This document shows positions 38,547 through 48,237 of a stretch of 51,993 nucleotides of DNA, one piece after another. A program made the position numbers and the translations under genes. The notes beneath the pieces were generated by a model that ran no database searches, had not been told where the DNA came from, and saw nothing but the letters and a program-made list of their open reading frames with translations. Origin of the DNA: a virus; the IMG/VR virus record IMGVR_UViG_3300035071_000151, positions 1 through 51,993 of that record; one strand, 5' to 3'. The first letter of the stretch is position 1; the number at the start of each line of letters is the position of its first letter.

Positions 38547-38996
38547 GTGGATCATGCCGAGACCCGCGCGCGCATCGTCGCCGAGGCCAGGACATGGCTG
38601 CGCACGCCCTATCACCACATGGCGGAGTTGAAAGGCGTCGGGGTGGATTGCGGCAAGCTGGTCCTGTGCATCCTGAGCAACGCCGGCGCGATCGACCACG
38701 CCGATTTCGGCTCCTATTCCAAGGATTGGATGGTCGCGCGCGAAAACCCGTTTCTGGAAGACCTGTTCCGCGCGCATTTCATCATCGTCGACGCGCCGGA
38801 GCCGGGCGACGCGATGCTATTTCGGGTCGGGCGCACCTATTGCCACCTCGCGCTGGTCACGCTCGCCAAGCCGCTCACCCTGATCCACGCCACGCCGGAC
38901 TATGGCTTCGTGGTCGAGGAGCCGGCGGCGAGCGCGACGCGGGTCACGCGGCACATGAGCGACGCGCTGATCGGCCGCGTCAAGGCGCTGGCGTGA
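38547..38996 (+). CDS. NlpC/P60 tail-associated cell-wall peptidase (GTA gp14-like)
   Basis: 149 residues. NlpC/P60 enzymes cleave peptidoglycan stem peptides. The catalytic Cys is in GVDCGKL (about residue 34) and the His in YCHLALV. The motif RTWLRTPYHHMAELKG before Cys is a phage-subfamily hallmark. Its position in the tail-tip cassette suggests it acts locally during DNA entry. Start GTG 38547 with GAGG six bases upstream. Confidence 0.92.
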   Translation: MDHAETRARIVAEARTWLRTPYHHMAELKGVGVDCGKLVLCILSNAGAIDHADFGSYSKDWMVARENPFLEDLFRAHFIIVDAPEPGDAMLFRVGRTYCHLALVTLAKPLTLIHATPDYGFVVEEPAASATRVTRHMSDALIGRVKALA

Positions 38997-39006
38997 GGGC
39001 GCTCGC

Positions 39007-41544
39007 ATGAGCTTCGGCGGAGGCGGGTCTCAAGGCGGCCAGACGCAATCGCTCGCGGCGTTAGTGCCGGCCTATACCGGCCTGCAACTGATGACATCAG
39101 CGGAGTCGTTGCCCCGCCCAATCATCTATGGACTGGCGCCGCTCGCGCCGAACATCATCTATTATAACAATTTCCAATCCCATCCGGTCCTCGCCTGGAC
39201 TGGGCAAACTTGGATCATCACCAGTTGGTATTATACCGCCGACCTCGCCTTCGCGCTGTGCGAGGGGCAGATCGCGAATATCGGCCAGGTCTGGCAAAAC
39301 AATTCGACCTATCTGTTCCACTCGGGCTCGCCAAACCCTGAAGGGTGGAGCCTATCGGTCTGGCAGTCCGAGAACAACGGCAAGGGGCCGGCGGGCGCCC
39401 TTTCACTGTTCACCGGCGCGTCGGGCCAGATGCCTTGGAGCTATCTGGCCGGGACGGGATACGACCTCGCCTATAAGGGCCTCGCCTATATCGGCGCGGC
39501 CGGCTTCAATCTCGGTTCATCGGCGGCGGTCGGCTCGCTGCGGTTTGAAATCGCCGGGCCGTTCTATGGCAGCGGCGCCAACGGGATCGACGCCGACCCC
39601 GCGCTCGTCATTCAGGACTTCTTGACCAATCCGAGCTACGGCGTTCCGTCCTTCATGTCTGGATCGCTCGATGCCTCGACCCTGCTGGGCGCCTCCGGCG
39701 ATTCATCGTGTCAGTCCTATTGGCAGGCGCTGGGTCTATGCTTCTCGCCCGCGCTGGTCCAACAGGAGACGGCGGCCAGCATCCTGACGCGCTGGTGCAA
39801 GCTGCTCAACGTCGCCCCGGTGTGGACTGGGGGCAAGCTCAAATTCGTGCCCTACGGCGATCTGTCGATCCATGGCGTGCTCGTCAATTGGACCGCGCAA
39901 GTCACGCCGGTCTACGTCCTGACCTACGACCATTTCATGGCGCCGTCGGGCGGCGACATGACCGGAGCGCAGGGCTCGCCGGTCGTGGTCGAGCGCAACG
40001 ATCCGCTGGCCCTGTTCAACGTCCAGCGGCTCGAAGCGCAGAACCGCGCCGGGGTTAACGTCGACGCAGGGCTGGTCACGTCGCAGATCAGCGCCAACTT
40101 CGTCCAGGCGCTGACCATCGCCGCCAAGGGCGTATCGCCCGGCTCGATCACCCTGCCGCAGCCCAATGGCCAGCCGCAATATCAGGCGACGCCGATCGAG
40201 GCGCGCGATCTTTACGACGCCGAGATCAACGGGCTGCGTCTCGCGCCGACCATGACCGCGCATGAAATCTGCGATCTCTCCGTCGCGGCGACCGTCGCGC
40301 AAATCCTGCTTCAGCGCGGGCTCTATATCCGCAACACGTTCCGCTTCACCGTGTCGTGGGAATTCTCGCTGCTCGATCCGATGGACGTGGTTTCGATCAC
40401 CGATCCGCTGCTTGGATTGAGCGCCAAAACCGTGCGCATCCTCGAGATCGAGGAGAACGACGACGGCTCGTTCGTGGTCATCGCCGAGGATTTGACGATC
40501 GGCGTGTCGACGCCGGGGCCGAACATCGTTTCGGGCTCCGCGCCGCAAACCATCGACGTGACGGTCACCGCCGATCCGGTCGACCTCAGCCTGGTCTATG
40601 AACCGCCCGCCGCGGCGTCGAATGGCGTGGCGCAAATCTGGTTCGGCGCCTCTGGCGGTTCTGGCGGCGTCCCCGATCCGAACTGGGGCGGCTGCAACGT
40701 CTGGGTGTCGATCGATGGCGGCAGCACCTATACGCAAATCGGCGTGGTCGCGCGCGCCGCGCCGATGGGCTCGCTCACGGCGTCCTACCCATCGGCGAGC
40801 GGGTTCGACACGACCGACACGCTTTCGGTAAATCTAGCGGCCAGCGGCGGCGAGCTGGCCTCGACCACGGCGGCCAACGCGCAAGCCGGGGCAGTCAATC
40901 TGTCGCTGATCGATTCCGAGCTGGTCGCGTTCGAAACAGCGACGCTGACCGGCGCCAACGCCTATAACCTGACCAACGTCCAGCGCGGCGCGTTCGGCAC
41001 GACGCCCGCGGCGCATTCCAGCGGCGCGCAGTTCGCGCAGCTCTCCAACATCCTGCAATACAACCTGCCGGCGGCATGGGTCGGCGTGTGGCTGTATTTC
41101 AAGTTCCAGAGCTTCAATGTTTACAACAACGGGCTCCAATCGCTGTCAGCGTGCACGCCGGTCCCCTACACGCCGCGCGGCGCGGGCTACGGCGCGTCGC
41201 AGATCAACACGCTCTCCGAGACAGTCGCGCTTTCTGGCGCCAGCACCCTGACGACGACGGCGAAGGTCCCAGCAGGCGCCTATCTGCTCGAGGTCTCGGT
41301 CACGATCGCAACCCCAGTGACGGGACCAAGCTCGATCAACATCGATCCGCAATATCTGGCCAGCGGCGCTGCCGGCGGTTCATCCGGGGCGTTCGGCTCG
41401 GTCGGCGTCTCGACCGGCGCCAATCACAATTATTCGACAGGCGGCTTCATCTGGGGCGTCGCGTCTGAAATCGTGCTGACGGGCGTCGGCGGCTCCTTCG
41501 CCAGCGGCTCGGCGACGGTCAGCGTCACCTATCTCGTCGTCTAA
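39007..41544 (+). CDS. Tail tip / host specificity protein
   Basis: 845 residues. The N-terminal 120 (SLAALVPAYTGLQLMTSAESLPRPIIYG, WYYTADLAFALCEG) and the middle (LTRWCKLLNVAPVWTGGKLKFVPYGD) correspond to the phage tail-tip J/GTA gp15 family. Further on, SWEFSLLDPMDVVSITDPLL is characteristic. Residues 520-845 are beta-rich and contain fibronectin-like and carbohydrate-type modules (WFGASGGSGGVPDPN, VNIxTxQRGAFGT). Expected to close the tail and hold the fibre. Confidence 0.88.
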   Translation: MSFGGGGSQGGQTQSLAALVPAYTGLQLMTSAESLPRPIIYGLAPLAPNIIYYNNFQSHPVLAWTGQTWIITSWYYTADLAFALCEGQIANIGQVWQNNSTYLFHSGSPNPEGWSLSVWQSENNGKGPAGALSLFTGASGQMPWSYLAGTGYDLAYKGLAYIGAAGFNLGSSAAVGSLRFEIAGPFYGSGANGIDADPALVIQDFLTNPSYGVPSFMSGSLDASTLLGASGDSSCQSYWQALGLCFSPALVQQETAASILTRWCKLLNVAPVWTGGKLKFVPYGDLSIHGVLVNWTAQVTPVYVLTYDHFMAPSGGDMTGAQGSPVVVERNDPLALFNVQRLEAQNRAGVNVDAGLVTSQISANFVQALTIAAKGVSPGSITLPQPNGQPQYQATPIEARDLYDAEINGLRLAPTMTAHEICDLSVAATVAQILLQRGLYIRNTFRFTVSWEFSLLDPMDVVSITDPLLGLSAKTVRILEIEENDDGSFVVIAEDLTIGVSTPGPNIVSGSAPQTIDVTVTADPVDLSLVYEPPAAASNGVAQIWFGASGGSGGVPDPNWGGCNVWVSIDGGSTYTQIGVVARAAPMGSLTASYPSASGFDTTDTLSVNLAASGGELASTTAANAQAGAVNLSLIDSELVAFETATLTGANAYNLTNVQRGAFGTTPAAHSSGAQFAQLSNILQYNLPAAWVGVWLYFKFQSFNVYNNGLQSLSACTPVPYTPRGAGYGASQINTLSETVALSGASTLTTTAKVPAGAYLLEVSVTIATPVTGPSSINIDPQYLASGAAGGSSGAFGSVGVSTGANHNYSTGGFIWGVASEIVLTGVGGSFASGSATVSVTYLVV

Positions 41545-41668
41545 TAATGATTGGCCATCGCCGCCGCCAATCCAAGTGCGACAACCGCAGGGAATCTCGC
41601 GATCCTCAACGCGACAATGGCGGCGGGCCCGAACTCGAATTTAAGCTCCATGCCGAGAGGTCCAGTTT

Positions 41669-44600
41669 ATGAGCCTGATCCAAATCAATTTAACTGTGAC
41701 AAACCTCCAAACAAACGTCGCCCTTCCCGGCGCCGTAGTGACGGTATACCGGACCGGCACGACGGCCAAGGCGGCCGTCTATGATCTCAGCGGGAGCCCG
41801 ATCTCCAATCCGTTGACCGCCGATTCGACTGGGCTTGCGCAATTTCAGTTAACCGCTGGCGCCGTCTACGACTTGGTTTGGTCGAGCGGGCTCTACGTTT
41901 CGCCACGCTACGCGGTTGGCGTCGAGACCGCGGGAGTAATCAACTATCTGGAGAATTCTCCGACTTTTCTCGCCCTAGAGTCGACGGTGGCGACACAGGG
42001 CGATGAAATTAGTGCAAACGCGACGACACAGGGCAATGAAATTAGTGCAAACGCGGCGGCAATTGCAGTATTGCAATCTATCGCCGGCTCGGGCGCGATG
42101 ATCTATGCGACGCTCGCCGCCGCCAATGCGGACCTCGCCCATGCAGCCGGGACTCCGGCTTGGGTCGTCGCCGATTCAACGCCGTCTAACAACGGCATTT
42201 ACGCAAAGGTCGGCTCAAGCGGCTCCGGTTCGTGGACATATGAACTTCCTTTGCCGCCGAGCATGGCTTACGTCGACCAATCGGTTCTCGCGAGCGTGGC
42301 ATATGCCAAGCAGGCGGACGCTGCCGCCGCCAATAACGCGCTCCCCTCGGGCCTCCCCGGTGCACCTGCTCTTCTTTCCAGTTACGTATCGGGATTCGCG
42401 ATTGACGCTACAGTGTCAAAGTGCGCCACGGCGCAAGAGATCATCGATCTCGTCACGCCCGCGAATAATTTTCTCGGCGGTCTTGACGCCGGCAATGGCG
42501 TCTTTCCGGCAGCGCAATGGGCGCAGGCAAAGCTTTGCGTGCAAAGCGACGGCTCGCTCAAATACGCCAAGCACAATCTCTTTCGCTATTCGGAGGACCT
42601 GACGCAGGCTTATTGGACCGCGACCTCGGCGACCGTTACCGGTTCGCAAACTGGTCCCGATGGCGTGACGACGAACGGCAATTTGCTGGCCGCGACCTCG
42701 ACGACCGCAATTATTACAGAGGGCTCTAGCACCGAGGTAGGCTACTGGAACTATGTCGAGTTTGTCGTCAAAGCCGGCACGGCGAACAAGGCGTATCTCC
42801 ACGTGAGCGATGGCACGGTTCGCAACTGTTGGTTCGACATGGCGATGAAAGCCGTCGGGACCCAGGGCAGTGGTCTGACGGGCTATGTGTTTACGGCCGA
42901 TGCGAGTGGCAATCCCTACGCGCCAGGATGGTTCGCTATCGGTATAACTTTCAAAGCCGCCAGCGCGACGCCGACCGTTGGCCTCGGCGTGTCGGACGCC
43001 GATAATTCGACGAGCATTACGAGCGGCAAGACGATTTACGCTTCGCGCGCCAAAAACCATTGGGGCGTCAAGCGACTTTCCTATCTCAAGACCGCAACTT
43101 TGGCGCTGAATGGCGCACCCTACGATTGGACACATGGCTCGCAGGCATTGTTGATAGAGGGGACGGCCTGCACCTATAATTCGCTATGGTCCGATGATCT
43201 CACGCAAAGCGCTTGGACAAAAACCAATGCGACCGCTGCGCTCGATTCGACGGGCCCGCATGGCGAGCCTTGCTCATCGGTTACCGCGACTGCCTCCAGC
43301 GCCACGGCCCTACAGGCGATTACCTCCGCGACCGCTGCGCAGACGTTCTCCGTGTGGTTGCGCAGGCGCACCGGAACGGGCCAGGTGCAAATCACCGTCG
43401 ACGGCGGCACGACCAATCTCGACGTGACATCGAGCATCTCGTCGAAATGGCGGCAGTTCCAGATTTACAAGGCCGCGGCCAATCCGACGGTGGGCGTGAT
43501 GCTTGCGACGTCCGGCGACGTCGTGGAGGTGGCGCTCGCTCTGTGCTCTCCCTTTGGCTTTGCGTCGTCACCGATCCCGGTCTATGGCACGGCGCTAAAT
43601 CGCACCGCGGACGGCGGGTCTCCCGTTGCAAATTTCCAGACCAGTTCGATAAATTCAATGTTTTTTGACGGCTGGGTAACTTCGGACCTGACCGGGGCGC
43701 AGCGCATCATATGCGGACTGTTGGGAACCGGTGGACCGTCATATGTTATCGCCAAGAGCAAGTATTTCGTCTCCGACGACTACCCAGACTTGGCGGCGGG
43801 CAAGGCCGGAAGAACGGCCGTAGTGTCGCCATTCGGCGGCCAAAATTTGATGGATTTTACTGGCAAAAATCCACGAGTGCAAATCTCCGCCAGATTTCAA
43901 AATGTTTCCAATGCTATTAGCGTCAACGGCGGACCCGCGCAATATGACGCATCGGCGAATGGCCTAACAACGGTAACAAACATAGATTTGGCAGAGGCCC
44001 CGGTATGGATGCGCCAATTCGTAGTTCTTCCAATCGGTCTCGATGAAGCTACATTGACGGGGTGGAATTTGGACAAGAGTTTGCGAGATCCGCAACTCTT
44101 GGCGGCCGGGTTTGTGCAACGGTATGGGCTGTCGCCGGATTCTCATCCTCAAGCAAATTGCTTCGGAAGCATGAGCGCCTGCAAGCTTTACGAAACCGAT
44201 GCGGCCGTTGGCTATGCGACACTCGCGGGTCCGTGTTCAACCGTGGAAGCGGGAACCTACGAATATCCCAATCGTATCGTCTACCAGACCTGGGAATTCA
44301 ATAAGAGCACCTATGCGGTGACGACGAGCAGCCCGCAGCAAGTGCTGGCGCAACCGACGAATTACGGCATTTCTGCTGTCGGAGAGATGACCGGTCTTTT
44401 GCTGAAGGTGCAGAAGGGGCCGCACGCCGGCAGGGTCTACCTTGTCTATATATGGAATGACACAAAACCGGCGACGAATAATGTTTACTCCGTCTATGAG
44501 ATACATTCCGACCAAAACGGCCTCGCCGGCACTTGGTCGTCTCCGCGCCTGCTGTTCGGAGTTTCCGACGTAGGAGGCGTCGCGGGTGCGAGCAGCGGAC

Positions 44601-45256
44601 CCGTGCTCGGATTCAATTCGGCGCAAGTCGCGGCTGGCGTGAATGGCTGGCGCTTGGCTACGTCGGTTTGGGCGATTGGCCCGCTCTGGTTGAGCCTGAT
44701 GTATAGCGACGACGGCGGCGACACCTGGACGCTCGGGGCGAACGCCGCCTCGCAACAGCCCGGTGGATCGTCTTGGGATGAAAATTCCATCGCCGCACGG
44801 CCTGATGGCTCCATCGTCATGATTGTCCGCGACGACGGTCCGAGCCCCAATCAAGAGGGATGGTTGCTCGCGGCGGCAGGAAGCACGTCTCTTGTTTACC
44901 AGGGCTTGCTCCCCGGAAGTTACGGAGCAGGTGTTCAAAATAACGGCCAGTGCATCACTTCTACCGATCCTTCAGTAGGCTTGGGCGGAGTTTACGGACG
45001 AAATGTAGTCTCCATGACGGGACGAGGAAATACTGGGCGCGTAAACATGACCATAGCCGACGCCACGGACAGCGCGTCTACGTTTGGAAGTATAACCCCT
45101 GAATGGTATCCAGTCGGAAGCGGACGTTATGTTGGGTATCAACACATCTCTTGGCTTTATGGTAACGTGTATTTACTACTGTTTAACACCGGGCTAGGAG
45201 CATACGGCGGAGATAAATTTAACGACAGCTTGAGCTATATTGTGGCGCGCTTCTAA
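41669..45256 (+). CDS. Large tail fibre with sialidase-like C-terminal propeller
   Basis: 1195 residues. The N-terminal 100 form a beta-sandwich adaptor (INLTVTNLQTNVALPGAVVTVYRTG). A short repeat-coiled neck follows at about 108-135. Two similar beta modules start at about 302 (LFRYSEDLTQAYWT) and 505 (SLWSDDLTQSAWTK), carbohydrate-binding-like, then a lectin-like part (650-810). Residues 850-1195 look like a BNR propeller: an exact Asp-box SDDGGDTW at 1013-1020 and a variant near 947 (SDQNGLAGTW). Such ends recognise or cut acidic sugars. A receptor-binding or depolymerising role is inferred; catalytic residues were not all identified. Confidence 0.85.
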   Translation: MSLIQINLTVTNLQTNVALPGAVVTVYRTGTTAKAAVYDLSGSPISNPLTADSTGLAQFQLTAGAVYDLVWSSGLYVSPRYAVGVETAGVINYLENSPTFLALESTVATQGDEISANATTQGNEISANAAAIAVLQSIAGSGAMIYATLAAANADLAHAAGTPAWVVADSTPSNNGIYAKVGSSGSGSWTYELPLPPSMAYVDQSVLASVAYAKQADAAAANNALPSGLPGAPALLSSYVSGFAIDATVSKCATAQEIIDLVTPANNFLGGLDAGNGVFPAAQWAQAKLCVQSDGSLKYAKHNLFRYSEDLTQAYWTATSATVTGSQTGPDGVTTNGNLLAATSTTAIITEGSSTEVGYWNYVEFVVKAGTANKAYLHVSDGTVRNCWFDMAMKAVGTQGSGLTGYVFTADASGNPYAPGWFAIGITFKAASATPTVGLGVSDADNSTSITSGKTIYASRAKNHWGVKRLSYLKTATLALNGAPYDWTHGSQALLIEGTACTYNSLWSDDLTQSAWTKTNATAALDSTGPHGEPCSSVTATASSATALQAITSATAAQTFSVWLRRRTGTGQVQITVDGGTTNLDVTSSISSKWRQFQIYKAAANPTVGVMLATSGDVVEVALALCSPFGFASSPIPVYGTALNRTADGGSPVANFQTSSINSMFFDGWVTSDLTGAQRIICGLLGTGGPSYVIAKSKYFVSDDYPDLAAGKAGRTAVVSPFGGQNLMDFTGKNPRVQISARFQNVSNAISVNGGPAQYDASANGLTTVTNIDLAEAPVWMRQFVVLPIGLDEATLTGWNLDKSLRDPQLLAAGFVQRYGLSPDSHPQANCFGSMSACKLYETDAAVGYATLAGPCSTVEAGTYEYPNRIVYQTWEFNKSTYAVTTSSPQQVLAQPTNYGISAVGEMTGLLLKVQKGPHAGRVYLVYIWNDTKPATNNVYSVYEIHSDQNGLAGTWSSPRLLFGVSDVGGVAGASSGPVLGFNSAQVAAGVNGWRLATSVWAIGPLWLSLMYSDDGGDTWTLGANAASQQPGGSSWDENSIAARPDGSIVMIVRDDGPSPNQEGWLLAAAGSTSLVYQGLLPGSYGAGVQNNGQCITSTDPSVGLGGVYGRNVVSMTGRGNTGRVNMTIADATDSASTFGSITPEWYPVGSGRYVGYQHISWLYGNVYLLLFNTGLGAYGGDKFNDSLSYIVARF
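41991..42056 (+). repeat. 33-bp tandem duplication in the fibre neck
   Basis: Starts at 41991 and 42024; the two copies differ at few positions and encode TQGDEISANAT and TQGNEISANAA. In-frame and probably a recent extension of a trimeric coiled segment. Confidence 0.8.
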
Positions 45257-45350
45257 AAGCGGCGCAATCCCATCCACAGGTTCTACCTTTTCCGCGAGCG
45301 TGACGGTCTACGGCAGAAAGTAAGGGCCACTCCCTAACCTGGAGAAACCG

Positions 45351-45857
45351 ATGAAAATAATTCACGCCCTCGCGGTCGCGGCGGCGCTGCTGCGCGCGCC
45401 GCTGGCGCGCGCCGCCAACGACACCTTCTCGGTCAATGGCCTGCCGTTCTACACGGCCGTCCCCGGCGGCTATCTCCCAGCGGTCGCGGCCTATTTTCCG
45501 AATGGGCTGGGCTCGCCCGCTGCTCCGCTATCAGTGGCCGGGACGGCTCTAACGCCAGTTGTCTCGGCGGCCGCTGAGTCAAGCCATGTGCTCAAGGCGT
45601 CTGCTGGAAATTTGCTGTCGCTCACCGTCTCATCAAGCCTAAGCGGCGGATGGTTGATGATCTTCGACGCGACAAGCGCCCCGGCTGACGGAACGGTGAC
45701 GCCAAAATATGTTTGGCAAATCAGCGGTCAATCGGCGAGCGTGGCGTGGCCGAACCCAGCGGCATTCGCGACAGGCATCGTCGTTGTGTTCTCGTCAACC
45801 GGCCCTTTCACCAAAACCACTTCATCGACGGCGTTCTTTAGCGGACAGGTGCAATAA
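45351..45857 (+). CDS. Putative exported beta-rich protein 1
   Basis: 168 residues. A signal peptide is likely at residues 1-21 (MKIIHALAVAAALLRAPLARA before ANDTF). The mature part is beta-rich and Ser/Ala/Thr-rich (SLTVSSSLSGGWLMIFDA; FATGIVVVFSSTGPFTK), similar in style to phage fibre proteins. Virion proteins normally lack signal peptides, so this may be periplasmic, a lysogenic factor, or a fibre-like domain with a host-derived leader. Confidence 0.65.
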   Translation: MKIIHALAVAAALLRAPLARAANDTFSVNGLPFYTAVPGGYLPAVAAYFPNGLGSPAAPLSVAGTALTPVVSAAAESSHVLKASAGNLLSLTVSSSLSGGWLMIFDATSAPADGTVTPKYVWQISGQSASVAWPNPAAFATGIVVVFSSTGPFTKTTSSTAFFSGQVQ

Positions 45858-46939
45858 TGCGGGCAATCATTTCTCGTCTAATCGCACTTAGCGTCGCTCT
45901 TCTTTTTTGCGCCGAACCCGTCCAATCCCAATACTTTTCTGGGCAAGCCGGTTCTGGCGGCGCTGTTATCCCGAACTATATCACCGGCGGCCAAATCTCC
46001 GCCAATTCAATCGCCACAGCGCAAGGCACGTCGTCAACAACGACGATGACCATCAATTCATCTCCAACGCCGACCGGGACGTTCGCGGCCGGCCAAATCT
46101 GCACTGGCATCAACTCCATTGCGGGAGAAACCATCAGTTCACTGGGGACCGGCACGGGCGGCGCGGGAACCTACAATATGAGCGCGTCGTGGACGCAAGC
46201 CGCTGTCTTCGGCGTCGTCTGCTACGACGGAACGTCTCTCAAAATATCCGCCGGCTATGCAACCGATAGAACCAATGCTGTCGGCATCAACTTTCTATCG
46301 ATTGGCGCGTCTTACACAAAGCTTGTCGGTTCGGCGTGGTCCGCTGGCTCTGGCGGCGGCGGCCTCGGCAACGGCGTCACGCTCGGGGCGTCGTCGACGT
46401 ATTTCATGTGCGCCGTCAGCTACAACTCCGGGGCTAATGTCGATTTCTTCATCGACAACGTGTTGGCTTGCTCCGACGTGCCAAGTGGAATAAGCGGAAC
46501 AACTTATGTTCGCGCGATTAACACCTTAATCACAGATGCTAATTCGCGTTACATTCCAATAGCTTGCTATTCTGATAGATGTTTGTTCGTTGGAGCGAGC
46601 GCGATCACTGGTCGCATAGTCGATTTAAATACGGCCACGTCAGCAACGAGCGTAACAGCGGTCACGGTAACAGCTCCGCACGGCTTGAATAATGTTTTCT
46701 ATATATCCGATATGTTTTCGGGAAATTCAAGTTGTTCTTATTTCGGGCCGGCCGACATGCTGTCGACATATAACAGTTCATCCGCCTTCCCATTTGGGAC
46801 GATGATGGGAACGGCGGCCGGTCGCGCAAGAGCGGAATATCTAATCACAAGCAGCGCGGTGCTAAGTTATCAATGCGCAGCAAGTTCAACAATGGTTATG
46901 TATACTTATGGTTGGGATTGGAAGGGGAGGGTAAACTGA
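45857..46939 (+). CDS. Putative exported lectin-like protein 2
   Basis: 360 residues with a probable signal peptide (MRAIISRLIALSVALLFCAE, cleaved before QYFSG). The mature region has repeated Thr/Ser/Gly blocks (TMTINSSPTPTGTFAAGQICTG; GTGTGGAGTYN) and a jellyroll-like section (YFMCAVSYNSGANVDFFIDN). Its ATG overlaps the previous stop as TAATG. The downstream half is AT-richer. No family recognised. Confidence 0.65.
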   Translation: MRAIISRLIALSVALLFCAEPVQSQYFSGQAGSGGAVIPNYITGGQISANSIATAQGTSSTTTMTINSSPTPTGTFAAGQICTGINSIAGETISSLGTGTGGAGTYNMSASWTQAAVFGVVCYDGTSLKISAGYATDRTNAVGINFLSIGASYTKLVGSAWSAGSGGGGLGNGVTLGASSTYFMCAVSYNSGANVDFFIDNVLACSDVPSGISGTTYVRAINTLITDANSRYIPIACYSDRCLFVGASAITGRIVDLNTATSATSVTAVTVTAPHGLNNVFYISDMFSGNSSCSYFGPADMLSTYNSSSAFPFGTMMGTAAGRARAEYLITSSAVLSYQCAASSTMVMYTYGWDWKGRVN

Positions 46940-47445
46940 TGCTCGCGCTATTCTCAATCATCATTTCTCTCATCGCGTCCCCCGTCGCGGCGACGCCGAT
47001 ATGGGCGCAAATATCCGGCGGTCAAATCGTCGCCCTCTACCGCGTTCCGCAAACCTTTCCGGTGACGCAGAAGGACGACAGCGCCGCCGACGTGCTGGCG
47101 TTCCAAGCCGCGCTCGCCGCCGCGTCAAACCCCACAGTGTCAATTTCCTCGACGTCCTTTGGCTCCGCCTTGAATGGGGCCTACTCTATCTCGCAACCCC
47201 AACTCGCCAATATGAACGCCGAGGCGTCCTACCTCATGGCCAACGGCTCGGGGGGTGCGCTCTCGTCAACATTTTCCAACGGCGCACCCACGCTGGCCTG
47301 GATTGATCCCAACGGTAATCACACGTTCCCAAGTCCTGTTGAGTTCATAGCGTTTTCATCGGCTGTCGCTCGATATGTCACCGCCACGCAGTTGTATCAA
47401 GCGGGTCAGGGATCGCAACCAAGCAACTCCATAACAATCCCCTGA
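46939..47445 (+). CDS. Putative exported tail-accessory-like protein 3
   Basis: 168 residues with a signal-peptide-like N terminus (MLALFSIIISLIASPVAA). The mature part resembles a phage protein family found after tail fibres (DUF4376-like): SALNGAYSISQPQLANMNAEA, YLMANGSG, LAWIDPNGNHTFPSPVEFIAF, and the end PSNSITIP. GGGGAGGG lies eight bases before ATG 46939 (TGATG overlap). The leader on such a family is unusual. Possibly an adhesin-type component. Confidence 0.65.
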   Translation: MLALFSIIISLIASPVAATPIWAQISGGQIVALYRVPQTFPVTQKDDSAADVLAFQAALAAASNPTVSISSTSFGSALNGAYSISQPQLANMNAEASYLMANGSGGALSSTFSNGAPTLAWIDPNGNHTFPSPVEFIAFSSAVARYVTATQLYQAGQGSQPSNSITIP

Positions 47446-47473
47446 AATTCCCACAGCGTCATGGAGATAAACT

Positions 47474-47554
47474 ATGGGCACGATCCCGCTAAATCAGTGG
47501 CTCGCTCCATCTAAACCGTTCCCCGGCGAAGGCATTAAAACGTCGACGATCTAG
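47474..47554 (+). CDS. Possible 26-residue peptide
   Basis: MGTIPLNQWLAPSKPFPGEG and six further residues, preceded by GGAG seven bases upstream. Pro-rich with no membrane segment. It is the only frame with a good ribosome-binding site in the 270-bp gap before the RlpA-like gene; the rest of that gap holds nothing identifiable. Confidence 0.35.
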   Translation: MGTIPLNQWLAPSKPFPGEGIKTSTI

Positions 47555-47718
47555 GCGCCGCCGCCGATCTTCAAGCATTAAGCGCTCTTCCCCGAAAACT
47601 CTTCAAACTCGAACACTCGCTCCCGCGAGCGCGCCGTCGCGCGCCCGCTTCCCCACGGCCGTCGCGAGAAAGGAGCCCAAGGCAGGCCTGCAACCTCCCA
47701 ACAACAAAGGATCGATAC

Positions 47719-48162
47719 ATGAGACGACTGCTTATCATCGCCGCGCTCGGGTTCGCCGCGTTGCCGGCGCGGGCGGACTTCCAGGCCCATCCAGTTCGCA
47801 AGGAATCCTTGCACGCCGTCCGCCCGCATCCGCCGAAGCGGATCACTCACAGGCGCGTCGCGGCGTCGCTGGGCGCCGGCGGCTTTACCGTGCTGGCGAG
47901 CTACTACGGCGGCGGCGAATATTTGAACGCGCGCACGGCGACCGGAGAGCGGTTCCGCGCGTCGGGACTCACCGCCGCGCATCGCACATTGCCGTTCGGG
48001 ACGCGGCTCAATGTCTGTTTCGCGCGCTGCGTCGTCGTGCGCGTCAACGATCGCGGCCCGGCGCGCTGGACCGGCCGCGACCTCGATCTCTCGCGCGGCG
48101 CGGCGGGAGCGAGCGGCCTGCTCAAGGCTGGCGTCGGCCGCGTGAGCGTCACGCGGCTGTGA
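47719..48162 (+). CDS. RlpA-like double-psi beta-barrel protein, exported
   Basis: 147 residues. A signal peptide (MRRLLIIAALGFAALPARA) precedes a RlpA-like domain: VLASYYGGGEYLNARTATGERF, LTAAHRTLPFGTRLNVCF, VVVRVNDRGPARWTGRDLDLSRGAA. Some RlpA proteins are lytic transglycosylases acting on denuded glycan strands, with the Asp in NDRGP. As the first gene of the lysis region it could act on the wall or in virion release. Confidence 0.88.
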   Translation: MRRLLIIAALGFAALPARADFQAHPVRKESLHAVRPHPPKRITHRRVAASLGAGGFTVLASYYGGGEYLNARTATGERFRASGLTAAHRTLPFGTRLNVCFARCVVVRVNDRGPARWTGRDLDLSRGAAGASGLLKAGVGRVSVTRL

Positions 48163-48236
48163 TCGACGCCCTCGCCGCCGCGCTCGCGATCTACGGCGGC
48201 GCGTGGGCGGTTTGGCGGCTTCTGGCGAGGGGATGA
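48159..48236 (+). CDS. Tiny membrane protein (25 residues)
   Basis: GTG 48159 overlaps the RlpA stop (GTGA) and gives MIDALAAALAIYGGAWAVWR and five more residues, a single hydrophobic helix ending in arginines. Such mini-proteins beside endolysins can be holin-like; too short to assign. Confidence 0.4.
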   Translation: MIDALAAALAIYGGAWAVWRLLARG

Positions 48237-48237
48237 C

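Noticed and set aside
41551-41784. Small frame from TTG between the tip and fibre genes
   Set aside because: First 40 residues look protein-like but there is no ribosome-binding site and the end is a shadow of the fibre gene; possibly a remnant.
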